35,227 bases of DNA from CAZQIC01 sp964593555. GTDB taxonomy: Bacteria; Bacteroidota; Bacteroidia; JAFLBG01. Below the pieces are notes generated by a model. That model had not been told where the DNA came from. It saw only the letters and a list, made by a program, of their open reading frames with translations, and made no database searches. The position numbers were made by a program, and so were the translations under genes. Position 1 is the stretch's first letter; every line of letters starts with the position of its first letter. The stretch covers positions 1 to 35,227 of the forward strand of contig CAZQIC010000038.1 of the NCBI GenBank assembly GCA_964593555.1, given 5' to 3'. This document shows, in pieces, positions 14,133 to 23,297 of the stretch.

Positions 14133-16229
14133 ATGAACTTTCCTGTTACTCTTTTAATTTTCTCATGCGCCTTGATCCTGCATTATAACTCTAATGCACA
14201 ATCCTATTATTATCAATATACAACAGGACCCAACTCAGGCTATGATTACAGTAATCAATTGTCACTTAGCCATAGCGTTCTGTCATCAGCACAAGGAAAC
14301 AAAAACGATGTATTATCTCCTATACAAACTCTTCCTTTTAGTTGGACCTTCTATGGCGACACTGTTACACAATACAAAGTAAGTGACAATGGATATATAA
14401 CTTTTGACACTTCTTCGACTGTGAGTTATGGAAATAACACTACACTACCCTCTATTGGCGGACCACACAATGCAATCTACGCCTTTTGGGACGACCTGGA
14501 ATTACAAACCGGCAGCAATGGGACAATAGACAATATTGTAAACTGGACCTTTGGCACCGCACCGAATCGTGTACATGTTATTCAGTGGTCGGATGTTACA
14601 AAAAAAGGTGCAAGCCCTCTAAGCAGCCGCATGTATTTTTGTTTGTTCATAAATGAGTCGGGCGGATTCCAGATCGTATACAACTGGGGCGTAAATGGGC
14701 TTAATGGAACTTCCGGTGTAGAAAACAAAAATGATTCTCTTGGTACGATCGTAAACGGAAGCCCTAATCTGCTTTTACCACTTGTTAATTCTGTTATCGT
14801 TGCTAACATGCCTGTGTATAGTTTTATTTATGGCACGCAGCCGCAAACCGATATATGCGGACTAAGCTCATCTGTTATTGAGCTTGCTGCAGCAGGAACA
14901 AGTGTTAACATATCGGGGAAACTAATAAATTACGGAGCGCAAACCATAAATAATTTTACACTCAACTATACAATTGATAATGGTACGCCGGCTCGGCAAA
15001 CAAAGTCGGGATTAACAATTACAAATAACAACTCTTATACTTTTACTCATAACATTCCGTGGACCGCAGCTGGAGTTGGAGTTTTTCACACCATAAAGAT
15101 CTGGGCCGACAGCGTTAATGGATTTATTGACAATAATACTATAAATGATACCATTGAAACCCGCATATTCGTAAACAACGGTACGGCAGCAAATAAAAAA
15201 GTGCTGATCGAAGAATTTTCAACAGCACCTTGCGGCTTTTGTCCTGATGGACATTTTGTGCTGGACACAATACTAAGTCGTCATCACAATATACTTGGGG
15301 TTGGCCACCACGCAGGCTACCAAACTGACGCGATGACAATTTCTGCAAGCAGCAACATTGCTTCAGAGTTTACCAATGGCGCGCCATTCGCTGCAATAAA
15401 CCGCACAAAATGGCCCAATGAAGCGCTCACTGCGACAAGCAACAGAGCTGTTTGGTCATCAAGAGCAGTAAGTTTATTAAACAAGCCAAGCCCGGTCAGT
15501 ATTAACGTATCTACAAACTGGACAGCAGGCACGCGTAATTTAGATATTGATGTGAATTTAAATTTTGTTGATTATGCATTTCCCGGCGATATGAGAATAA
15601 GCGTTTTTGTAATTGAAGACAGCGTAATAGGCAGTGGGAACGGATATGATCAAACCAATTATTATAACAATAGCACCAACTCTCCATTTTTTGGAAAAGG
15701 AGATCCCATGCCAAATTATCCACACCGACATGTATTAAGAGCTGCACCAAGCACCACATGGGGAACTTCAGCGATAATACCCAACGGCCCTGCTCCGGGA
15801 CAAAATTATTCTCAGCACTATTCTTATACTGTTCCCGCATCATACAATGAAGACAAAATGAGTGTGATCGCATTTGTAAATTACTACGACGTCAGTGGAA
15901 GACGGGAAATATTAAATGTAGAAGAACATCAAAATATTACTGTTGGAATAAAAGACAACCCCATTTCAAAAGAAAACAACCTGCGTATTTATCCAAATCC
16001 TGCAAGTGAACTTACATTCATATCATTTGATCTTGTAAATGAAGAAAAAGTCTCACTCGAAATTTACAGCATGCTTGGAGAAAAAGTTTTTTCTACTACT
16101 GGTTCTACACATACTTCGGGATCACATACTTTTGCTATTGATGCAGCCAACTTAGCAAACGGAGTGTATAATGTTGTCCTAAATACCACTTCTGGAACTG
16201 TTTCGAAAAAACTGTTAGTAAAAAAATAA
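14133..16229 (+). CDS. Omp28-related secreted protein with thioredoxin-like domain and T9SS type A sorting
   Basis: 698 residues. Signal peptide (~1-23, ending SNAQ), then an N-terminal domain with YKVSDNGYITFDTSS and NAIYAFWDDLELQ (nidogen-like style) to ~235, a beta-sandwich linker (~237-345), and an Omp28-related region (~352-600). The last opens KKVLIEEFSTAPCGFCPDG; its C-G-F-C at residues 367-370 is a thioredoxin-type redox motif, and the family typically shows a thioredoxin-like fold. The C-terminus (~612-698) is a T9SS type A sorting domain (LRIYPNPASELTFISF, YSMLGEKVF, ending KKLLVKK). Redox activity is possible but unproven. The upstream ~240 bp holds no recognised gene. Confidence 0.87.
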   Translation: MNFPVTLLIFSCALILHYNSNAQSYYYQYTTGPNSGYDYSNQLSLSHSVLSSAQGNKNDVLSPIQTLPFSWTFYGDTVTQYKVSDNGYITFDTSSTVSYGNNTTLPSIGGPHNAIYAFWDDLELQTGSNGTIDNIVNWTFGTAPNRVHVIQWSDVTKKGASPLSSRMYFCLFINESGGFQIVYNWGVNGLNGTSGVENKNDSLGTIVNGSPNLLLPLVNSVIVANMPVYSFIYGTQPQTDICGLSSSVIELAAAGTSVNISGKLINYGAQTINNFTLNYTIDNGTPARQTKSGLTITNNNSYTFTHNIPWTAAGVGVFHTIKIWADSVNGFIDNNTINDTIETRIFVNNGTAANKKVLIEEFSTAPCGFCPDGHFVLDTILSRHHNILGVGHHAGYQTDAMTISASSNIASEFTNGAPFAAINRTKWPNEALTATSNRAVWSSRAVSLLNKPSPVSINVSTNWTAGTRNLDIDVNLNFVDYAFPGDMRISVFVIEDSVIGSGNGYDQTNYYNNSTNSPFFGKGDPMPNYPHRHVLRAAPSTTWGTSAIIPNGPAPGQNYSQHYSYTVPASYNEDKMSVIAFVNYYDVSGRREILNVEEHQNITVGIKDNPISKENNLRIYPNPASELTFISFDLVNEEKVSLEIYSMLGEKVFSTTGSTHTSGSHTFAIDAANLANGVYNVVLNTTSGTVSKKLLVKK

Positions 16230-16273
16230 TCGCCGCATTTTATAGCACTATTGGTCAAAACCTGCGCCAACAG

Positions 16274-16316
16274 CCAAAATCACAATTCTATGAATGCCAA
16301 GAATTGCATATTTTGG
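16274..16316 (+). terminator. Imperfect hairpin after the Omp28-like gene
   Basis: CCAAAAT (16274-16280) pairs with ATTTTGG (16310-16316), and CAATTCT (16283-16289) with AGAATTG (16300-16306), around a 10-nt loop. That makes 14 pairs with a small internal loop, 44 nt after the stop. The only T-run is inside the 3' arm, so termination is plausible but not certain. Confidence 0.4.
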
Positions 16317-16325
16317 GTTCGTACA

Positions 16326-16347
16326 AAAGTTAAACATCCTTAACTTT
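16326..16347. repeat. Perfect 8-bp inverted repeat upstream of a DUF7948 gene
   Basis: AAAGTTAA and TTAACTTT flank a 6-nt spacer. The right arm forms part of TAACTTTA, a one-mismatch -7 box, 22 nt ahead of the ATG at 16370. The arrangement could be a repressor site over the promoter. Confidence 0.35.
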
Positions 16348-16369
16348 ATACATATGCTTGCTAACGCAA

Positions 16370-19315
16370 ATGAGTTACCTTTTTAGATCATTCATTGCTA
16401 TTTGTTTCATCGGAATTTCTATTCCCGGCTTTGCTGTTACCATAAAGTCAAAACAAAAAGCCCTTCCACCTATTGAGAATATTGAGTTTATAAAAAACAA
16501 TGGACAACTGGTTGACATGGAAAATAATCCAAGGCCTGATATTTTATATACAGGGGATCTTAGGAACGCCAATGTTTTTCTTAAAAAAACAGGGTTGAGT
16601 TATGTGATGACCCAGATTAAAGGCGATGACCTATCAGAAGGACCAGATAATACTTTTTCTCCGTACCAATTGATCACACAGCGCATTGATGCCGACTTTG
16701 TAGGATGTAATGACAATGTTGAAATAAAAGAGCAGGGTCAATTGGATTCATATTTCAATTACTATTACGCTCACTGTCCACAGGGAATAACTAACGTAAA
16801 GGCCTACCGAAGGATAGACTATAAAAACATTTATGACAACATCGACCTTTCCTGTTATGCAATAAAAAACAATTCATTCAAATATGATTTTATTGTGAAT
16901 CCTGGCGGGAATGTAAATGCAATTTGTATTGCTTATTCAGGAACAGACAATATACAATTGATCGACGGCCGCCTTAAAATAAATACAGCCATTGGAGAAT
17001 TAGGAGAATGGATGCCAAGGATATATCAGAAAATAAATGACAGGATAATTGATATTAAAGGAAATTACACTTTACAGAAGAATGAAAATAAGTATGTAGT
17101 AAAAATTAAAACAGAAAATTACGATACAAATTACCCACTGATCATTGATCCGTGGGTTACTTATTACGGCGGCAGCGGTAATGACGAATGCATCAGTGTT
17201 GCAGCCGACCAACTGGGAAATGCGCTGGCAGCGGGATACACAGGCTCTGCAAATTTTCCTATAACAACCGGTGTTTATCAAACGTCATTGGCAACAGCTG
17301 GTTTCGAAGATGCGTTTATAGTAAAATTTGATTTCGCAGGAGCCCGGCAATGGGCAACTTATTATGGAAGCAGTAAAATGGATAGGGCTTATGGCGTGTA
17401 TTGTGACGGATCTAATAATGTTATTTTTTCAGGCATTACACATTCAACAGATTTTCCGTATACCGCTGGAGCATTTCAAACAGCACATGCAGCGGATGTA
17501 CAAGATGCTATCCTCGTAAAACTTGATCCGCTCGGAACAAGAATATGGGCCACTTATTATGGAGGAAATGGACCTGACATGGGGCACTCCGTTACCATCG
17601 ACAACAACAATGATATTTTTATGGGGGGATACACTCGTTCCAATGATTTGCTAAACTCGACAGGAACTTTTCAACCTGCGTTTTCTGGCGGACAAGATGC
17701 GTTCATTACGAAATTTAATTCTGCAGGAAATAATTTATGGCTCAGTTATTTTGGTGGTACAGGCTATGAAAATACTTATTATGGAGGCATCTGTGTAGAT
17801 CCCTCAGGGAACGTTGCCATTACAGGAGGTACAGGTTCAACAGACATCCCGCTTACCGGATTTAATTTTCAAAATGCAAGCGCAGGAAGTACAGATGGAT
17901 ATGTTGCTGTGCTGAATGGCAACGGCGGCGGACTATGGACAACGTATATTGGCGGCGCTGCTATAGAAAATGCAGTGGGTATAGATGCAGATAGTTTTGG
18001 AAACTTTGTGATTGTTGGTTATACGGCCTCCAATAACTTTCCAACAACTGCCGGATCTTATCAAGCCGCATACGCGGGAGGAAGTTCATATGGCGATGCT
18101 TTTCTTATAAAGTTTAATTCAACAGGGACCAGGTTATGGGCAACTTATTTCGGTGGAACAAGTGATGAAGAAGGATTAGGAATTGCAATTGACGACAATG
18201 ACAATATTAATATTTGCGGCGACACTTATAGTGCCAACTTACCTGTTACCACAGCCTGTTCATACAAAACTACATTCGGTGGCGCGGAAGATAATTACAT
18301 GGCGAAGTTTGACGACAATGGAAATTACATTTGCTCTACATATATTGGCGGCGCAGCAGCAGCAGATGATGAAATTAATTACAGCGGCACCATTGCATCT
18401 TACGGCGGCTTTGTTTATGTTGTAGGTATTACAGCGGGTCAATACCCAATAACCCCGGGAGCATACAAAACAACTTACGGCGGCGGAACGCGCGATGGAT
18501 TTGTTATGCAGCTTTGTGGCAATGCCTGTGGCAAGAATACACTTTCAGTTGCACAATCGGCAGACGAAACTCACATTTGCACAGGAACACCTGTTAACTA
18601 TACCGGATCAAGTGTATCATGCGATACAACCGGCACAACATGGTCATGGATATTCTCCGGCGCAACACCATCAACAGCTTCAACAACAAATCCTTCAGGA
18701 ATTATTTACAATACTCCAGGTTCTTACCAGGTGAAACTGGTAGTAAATACTCCCTGCGGAAAAGACTCGGTTGTTTCCAATAATTATATCGTAGTAACAT
18801 CACTCTCCCCTATTCCTGCCGTTGCAAGCAGTGATACAACCATTTTAAAAGGAGGTATGACATCCCTGAGTGTAAGCACTGGAGTTAGTTATAATTGGTC
18901 GCCTGCCGCAAACCTCAGCTGCACAACTTGTCAGAGCCCGGTGGCGTCGCCAAAAGAAACAACATTATACCAGGTAATCGTTACCGATGCGAATGGGTGC
19001 ACCAGCATTGATTCCATACTTGTAACTATTGAAATTGTTTGCGGAGAACTTTTTGTTCCTTCTGCTTTTTCTCCAAACGCCGACGGACAAAATGATATTG
19101 CTTATTTATATGCGAACTGTATTAAGGATCTAACATTCGCCATTTATAACCGCTGGGGCGAAAAAGTTTTTGAAACAACTGACATTACAAAAGGATGGGA
19201 TGGGATTTTCAGAGGAGAAAAAATGAACAGCGACGTTTTTGCTTACACCGTCCACGCCATATTTACCAACAAAGAAGAGGTATTGAAATATGGTTCAATA
19301 ACCTTACTGAGGTAA
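16370..19315 (+). CDS. DUF7948/SBBP-repeat surface protein with T9SS type B sorting domain
   Basis: 981 residues from the ATG at 16370; a TTG 12 nt upstream is possible but less likely. The signal peptide is MSYLFRSFIAICFIGISIPG. Domains are: DUF7948 (~40-260, FIKNNGQLVDMENNPRPD to LIIDPWVTYYGGS); SBBP repeats (~260-700) with WATYYGG and TFQPAFSGGQDAFITKF-type signatures; a PKD-like domain (~745-805); an Ig-like module with SPAANLSCTTCQSPVASP (~815-890), a common partner of gliding-type C-termini; and a type B sorting domain (~893-981, FVPSAFSPNADGQNDI, IYNRWGEKVFE, ending SITLLR). It shares DUF7948 with the genes at 3836, 8180 and 31545 but lacks the 18-bp promoter element. The bidirectional terminator at 19368-19410 closes it. 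Confidence 0.9.
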   Translation: MSYLFRSFIAICFIGISIPGFAVTIKSKQKALPPIENIEFIKNNGQLVDMENNPRPDILYTGDLRNANVFLKKTGLSYVMTQIKGDDLSEGPDNTFSPYQLITQRIDADFVGCNDNVEIKEQGQLDSYFNYYYAHCPQGITNVKAYRRIDYKNIYDNIDLSCYAIKNNSFKYDFIVNPGGNVNAICIAYSGTDNIQLIDGRLKINTAIGELGEWMPRIYQKINDRIIDIKGNYTLQKNENKYVVKIKTENYDTNYPLIIDPWVTYYGGSGNDECISVAADQLGNALAAGYTGSANFPITTGVYQTSLATAGFEDAFIVKFDFAGARQWATYYGSSKMDRAYGVYCDGSNNVIFSGITHSTDFPYTAGAFQTAHAADVQDAILVKLDPLGTRIWATYYGGNGPDMGHSVTIDNNNDIFMGGYTRSNDLLNSTGTFQPAFSGGQDAFITKFNSAGNNLWLSYFGGTGYENTYYGGICVDPSGNVAITGGTGSTDIPLTGFNFQNASAGSTDGYVAVLNGNGGGLWTTYIGGAAIENAVGIDADSFGNFVIVGYTASNNFPTTAGSYQAAYAGGSSYGDAFLIKFNSTGTRLWATYFGGTSDEEGLGIAIDDNDNINICGDTYSANLPVTTACSYKTTFGGAEDNYMAKFDDNGNYICSTYIGGAAAADDEINYSGTIASYGGFVYVVGITAGQYPITPGAYKTTYGGGTRDGFVMQLCGNACGKNTLSVAQSADETHICTGTPVNYTGSSVSCDTTGTTWSWIFSGATPSTASTTNPSGIIYNTPGSYQVKLVVNTPCGKDSVVSNNYIVVTSLSPIPAVASSDTTILKGGMTSLSVSTGVSYNWSPAANLSCTTCQSPVASPKETTLYQVIVTDANGCTSIDSILVTIEIVCGELFVPSAFSPNADGQNDIAYLYANCIKDLTFAIYNRWGEKVFETTDITKGWDGIFRGEKMNSDVFAYTVHAIFTNKEEVLKYGSITLLR

Positions 19316-19367
19316 TTTTCCTATAAAATAAAACCACAGGTAGCAAACAAGTAATACAAATAAGATC

Positions 19368-19410
19368 CTAAAATAAAACCCCTGCTAAAACAGCAGGGGT
19401 TTTATTTTAG
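19368..19410. terminator. Strong bidirectional terminator
   Basis: A perfect 19-bp stem: arms 19368-19386 and 19392-19410 around the loop AAAAC. The core is CCCCTGCT/AGCAGGGG, with A-rich and T-rich outer stems that give a U-run on both strands. It sits between the convergent DUF7948 gene (+) and VCBS gene (-). Confidence 0.93.
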
Positions 19411-19417
19411 AACTTAT

Positions 19418-20866
19418 CTATTCGTTGATCACCAAACGTTTAACAGTTTGTTTATCTTCTGAACTTACTCTTACAAAGTAAATTCCTTTTTCTTCCAAAC
19501 TAAAATCAACCAACTCTTTACCCGGACTCAATTGCCTTGAGAAAATAATTCTTCCCAACGCATCCGTGATTTCTACACGAGCTTCTACAGCAAGATCAAG
19601 AGTAACGATGTCATTACTAGGGTTAGGATAAACAGAAACTTTATCACTCAACAAAGCTTCATCTATACCCACCGCAATGTTTACACATGAACTTGTATCA
19701 ACGCATCCATTGTTAGTAATGATCACAGCATAACTTCCGTTAGCTGCTGTAGTGTAGCTTCGCGCAGTTGAAGTCCCGGTAGCATTAGCATACGATGGAC
19801 AAGTTACCCATTGATATGATGTAGCTGCCGCTAATGTTGCGGTTATTGTTCCGCCAACAGTTGAGGTTGCAACATTTGGCAAAGGAGTTACGGTAACAGA
19901 AATGGCAGTTCTTGCACTCGCGAATCCCGCAGTACTATCCTGCACAAAATACGTAGCATTACCTGTTAGTACCGGAGTTGTAAAAGGAGAACCTCCGCCT
20001 AAATAATTACCTGCAGTTGCTGCATCATACCAACCCAATGTACCTACACCTGTCGCAGATAATGAAGTACTCGATCCGCTACAAATAGTAAGGTTACCGC
20101 CTGCAGTTGTATTTGCCGGTGCGGCAGGCACAGAGTTATTTTCATAATAGAAAAAGTTTCCATAATAATCTCCTGATAACAGATCCATATCCCCATCATT
20201 ATCCATGTCAGCAAAAGCCGGGGTACTATATCCTTCCGTAGAAAAAAGATCAAAAGGATTGATCGTAGAAGCTGCAAATGCAGGAGCAGCAGTTGTTCCT
20301 GTATTTTCATAATATAAAAACGCTCCACTTTCTGCTCCGGCTATCATATCCATATCACCGTCGTTATCCAGATCCACAAAGGAAGAAAGGGTGTTATCAT
20401 CTCCCAGAGAAACTAAACCAAAAGGATTCATAACGTTAGCATCAAAAGCAGGGCTGCCTGTTGTACTGGTATCTTGGTAAAAATAAAAATCTCCATAGCT
20501 ATCTCCAGAAACCAAATCCAGGTCACCATCATTATCTATATCTACCAAGGCAACAGTACTACGATTTCCTACGCTTGTTAAACCAAAAGGATTGGTAACA
20601 ACAGCATCAAAAGCCGGGCTGCCCACTGTACTTGTATCCTGGAAATAATAAAAACTTCCGCTATGAGCACCCACTAACATATCAAGATCGCCATCGTTAT
20701 CCATATCGGCAAAAGCGGGTTTGCTATGATTCCCGATATCCGTTAAACCAAAATCATTAACTACAGCAGCATTGAAGGAAGGGCTTCCTACAGAACTGGT
20801 ATCCTCATAAAAATAAAAATCCCCATCCTGTACTCCGCTAATTATGTCCAGATCCCCACCCATCAT
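19418..20866 (-). pseudogene. VCBS/FG-GAP T9SS protein, C-terminal part after a frameshift
   Basis: Carries the second half of a VCBS-repeat protein: the later part of repeat 6 and repeats 7-10 of the calcium-binding DxDNDGDxDxxxG type. Two Ig-like modules follow (GGNLTICSGSSTSLSATG and a GGTITATLAAATSYQW segment). The T9SS type A sorting domain has VSVYPNPSNDIVTLDL and ALGRIIFSRQL and ends VKRLVINE. The apparent start MMGGDLDIISG is an artefact of the shifted frame, since the repeat continues upstream in another frame (see 20838-22040). If read alone it has no signal peptide and could not be exported. Removing four bases restores one long reading frame, so this is either a recent inactivation, a contingency-type switch, or a sequence error. 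Confidence 0.8.
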
Positions 20867-22040
20867 TATCTATATCCACTAATGCAGGAGCACTGTAATA
20901 TGAACTTGTTCGTGCTATACCAAAAGGATTCGTTTTATCCTTCCCAACATAGGTTGCTGCCATTGCAGTACCGGTATTTAAGAAAAAGTGGAATTGGCCA
21001 TACCAATCTCCTGTTAGCAAATCCATATCTCCATCGTTATCCACATCTGCAAATGTTGGAGTAGTGGTGTATGCCTGGTTGCCATTGTATCTGTATTCAG
21101 TCTGTGTTAATCCAAAAGGATTAACCATAACAGCATCAAAGGCTGGACCACCAACAGTACTTGTATCCTGGAAATAGTGAAAATCTCCATCGTATTCTCC
21201 GGCTATAAGATCCAGATCCCCGTCATTATCAATATCAACAAAAGAAGCAACGCATCGCTCCCCAACATCTGTTAATCCAAAAGGATTGGTTACCGGGGCA
21301 TCAAAGGCAGGAAGGCCAACAGTACTGGTATCCTGGAAATAGAAAAAATCTCCGTCATATTCCCCGGATATTATATCCATATCACCATCGTTATCCATGT
21401 CCACAAATACCGGTTTACTATCATCGCCTATATCAACCAGACCAAAAGGATTCATTACGGGAGCATCAAATGCAGGTGCGCCAACAATACTGGTATCCTG
21501 GTAATAATAAAATTTTCCATAATTTTCACCCGATAACATATCCAGATCGCCATCATTATCTAAATCCGCAAAGGTTAGAGTGGATCTGAAATCCGGTATA
21601 GCTGTTAAACCGAACGGATTCACTTGAGAAGCGGCATATACCGGAGCAGAAGCAGTCCCGGTATTTTCCATAAAGTTAAAATCACCATCCTGTTCCCCAC
21701 TCATTATATCCTGATCCCCATCGTTATCTATGTCTACATATGTAGTATTAGTTCTACTACCTAAATCCATATTCGGGAACTTGTCACCCGGAAAACTAAA
21801 CGTCTGCGCCTGACCTGCCTGCGGCGTAAAAGCCATAGCACCTGTTACAGTAGCAATAGCAGCAACACGTTTTACACTAACTTGAAGTTGAGTCAACTTT
21901 TTAAAAAGGCGCTCAATATGTTTCTCCAATATTCCCTGGCGGCGTTGATTCCTGTTCGCTAGTCGTAAATTAACCAGCTTACGTCTGTACTTGTTATAAG
22001 AATAAAGTAATCTGTTAAAAAGGTGTCGTTGTCTTTTCAT
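20838..22040 (-). pseudogene. VCBS/FG-GAP T9SS protein, N-terminal part before a frameshift
   Basis: 400 residues. The unusually long N-terminus has ~57 very basic residues (RLLYSYNKYRRKLVNLRLAN) before a hydrophobic signal core (VAAIATVTGAMAF) and a PQAGQAQ cleavage region. Repeats 1-5 and the first half of repeat 6 of a VCBS/FG-GAP array follow, period about 50-60 residues, each with a DIDNDGD Ca-binding loop, EYDGDF-type turns and NPFGL linkers. The frame then runs into GWGSGHN and stops. In the minus-strand DNA GATGGGTGGGGATCTG stands where GATGGGGATCTG is expected, a 4-nt gain in plus-strand bases 20854-20861. Together with 19418-20866 the restored protein would have ten repeats and about 870 residues, exported by T9SS; VCBS proteins are usually surface adhesion or scaffold proteins. 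Confidence 0.82.
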
Positions 22041-22085
22041 GATACGGTTTTAAATAATTTAGAATACAAAATAGGAATAATAATC

Positions 22086-22105
22086 AAACCAAAGCGCTTC
22101 GGTTT
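22086..22105 (-). terminator. Possible terminator at the 3' end of the TIGR03032 gene
   Basis: AAACCAAAGCGCTTCGGTTT is a palindrome with one mismatch that overlaps the stop codon at 22104-22106. It is followed on the minus strand by a U-rich GATTATTATT and on the plus strand by a long T-run. The stem is strong but nearly loopless. Confidence 0.4.
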
Positions 22106-23207
22106 ATTTTTTTTCTCCTTGTTTTTTTTCTTCTGCTTCGTCAGGATTTGCCCAATAAGTAGCCCCGGGGATTGCAAGCGCATATTTATGATCATCACGT
22201 ATTGTGTTCAACACATTTGGTCGGATCATATTTGGTAAAATGGCCACTTCATAAATTTCATCTACACTTGCTTTAAAAGTTATTTCTCCAACTTCTGCCT
22301 GTGTAGGCAAATGAATGATTTTTATTCCGGCAAAGTTGGCCTTATCCGAAAAAGAAAGTTTAGCGAATGTGCTGGAGTTTTTTCTGAGCTTAGAAAACCC
22401 AATGAATGCATAATCATTGTGTATTGCAAGTCCCCTGCAAAAACCATCAAACTTTTTAACTACCTGATATTTTTTCTGAGAAGTATTTACTTTAATAAAT
22501 TCACCGCTCGCGGAAAGTAGCATGTATAACTCATTATTATACATCCTTGGAGAATGCGGCATAGCAAGGCCTTCCAGTATAATGGAATTATTTTCGACAT
22601 CCATTAATATTCCTCCTGCAACAATGTTATCTCTCCAACCCTGGTGCGTATTTGTTGTTCCGAGTGCAGTAACATATTTAGGCTTACCGTTAGCCATTAC
22701 CAAACCATTGAGGTGACAGCGGTCTTCAGAAGCTAATGCATCAATAAAAGGCGGCTGCCATATAGGGTTAAAATTAAAATTGCCATCCACTTTACACAAA
22801 CATGAAAAAGAAGTATTGACGGCATAGATACCATCCTTACCAAAAGCTATGTCATGCATATCAACCTGCCCTGTATAAAACGTTACGCGCGGCAACCATA
22901 AGCTATCGTAAATATTTTGTTTGTTGGGATAACTTTCTGCGAGTCTTCTGGAATTTTCCAATACAATAATCTCATCTTTAGAAGCGACAGCCATTCTGTC
23001 TTCATGAACGGCAATACCCATTGGCTTATGAAACGAGCGGGGTAAAATAGACATACGCTCTTTATCTGGGTTAGGACTGATAAATACCAACTTCCCTGCC
23101 TGGTAGGTGGTTATTGCTATTGTGCACCCTAAGCCCAACAATAATTCAGGCAATTGAGGTGTATAAGTAGATGAAAATGGTGCTGGCACTTGCGGCTGAT
23201 TTTGCAT
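22104..23207 (-). CDS. TIGR03032 family protein
   Basis: 367 residues and no signal peptide. The conserved segments of the TIGR03032 family are readable: GCTIAITTYQAGKLVFI near the start, FHKPMGIAV, DMHDIAFGKDGIYAVNTSFSC, the highly conserved SEDRCHLNGLVMANGKPKYV followed by TALGTTNTHQGWR, and MPHSPRMYNNELYML. The repeats suggest a beta-propeller. The family is found in bacteria next to diverse genes (glycan and tetratricopeptide proteins among them), and its biochemical role is not established. It is followed on the same strand by the VCBS gene after 63 nt, across a weak terminator. Family call is secure; function is unknown. Confidence 0.85.
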   Translation of the reverse strand: MQNQPQVPAPFSSTYTPQLPELLLGLGCTIAITTYQAGKLVFISPNPDKERMSILPRSFHKPMGIAVHEDRMAVASKDEIIVLENSRRLAESYPNKQNIYDSLWLPRVTFYTGQVDMHDIAFGKDGIYAVNTSFSCLCKVDGNFNFNPIWQPPFIDALASEDRCHLNGLVMANGKPKYVTALGTTNTHQGWRDNIVAGGILMDVENNSIILEGLAMPHSPRMYNNELYMLLSASGEFIKVNTSQKKYQVVKKFDGFCRGLAIHNDYAFIGFSKLRKNSSTFAKLSFSDKANFAGIKIIHLPTQAEVGEITFKASVDEIYEVAILPNMIRPNVLNTIRDDHKYALAIPGATYWANPDEAEEKKQGEKK

Positions 23208-23297
23208 TATGAATTTATTAGGGGGTAAAAATAGAATTATTTCGATAGCTAAAAATAAATTACTCCACTACAACAACTGAAGTCTTATTCTCATTAC

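Noticed and set aside
19418..22040. CRISPR-like or minisatellite array
   Set aside because: The regular spacing comes from VCBS protein repeats of about 150-180 bp with codon-level conservation, not identical short repeats with unique spacers.
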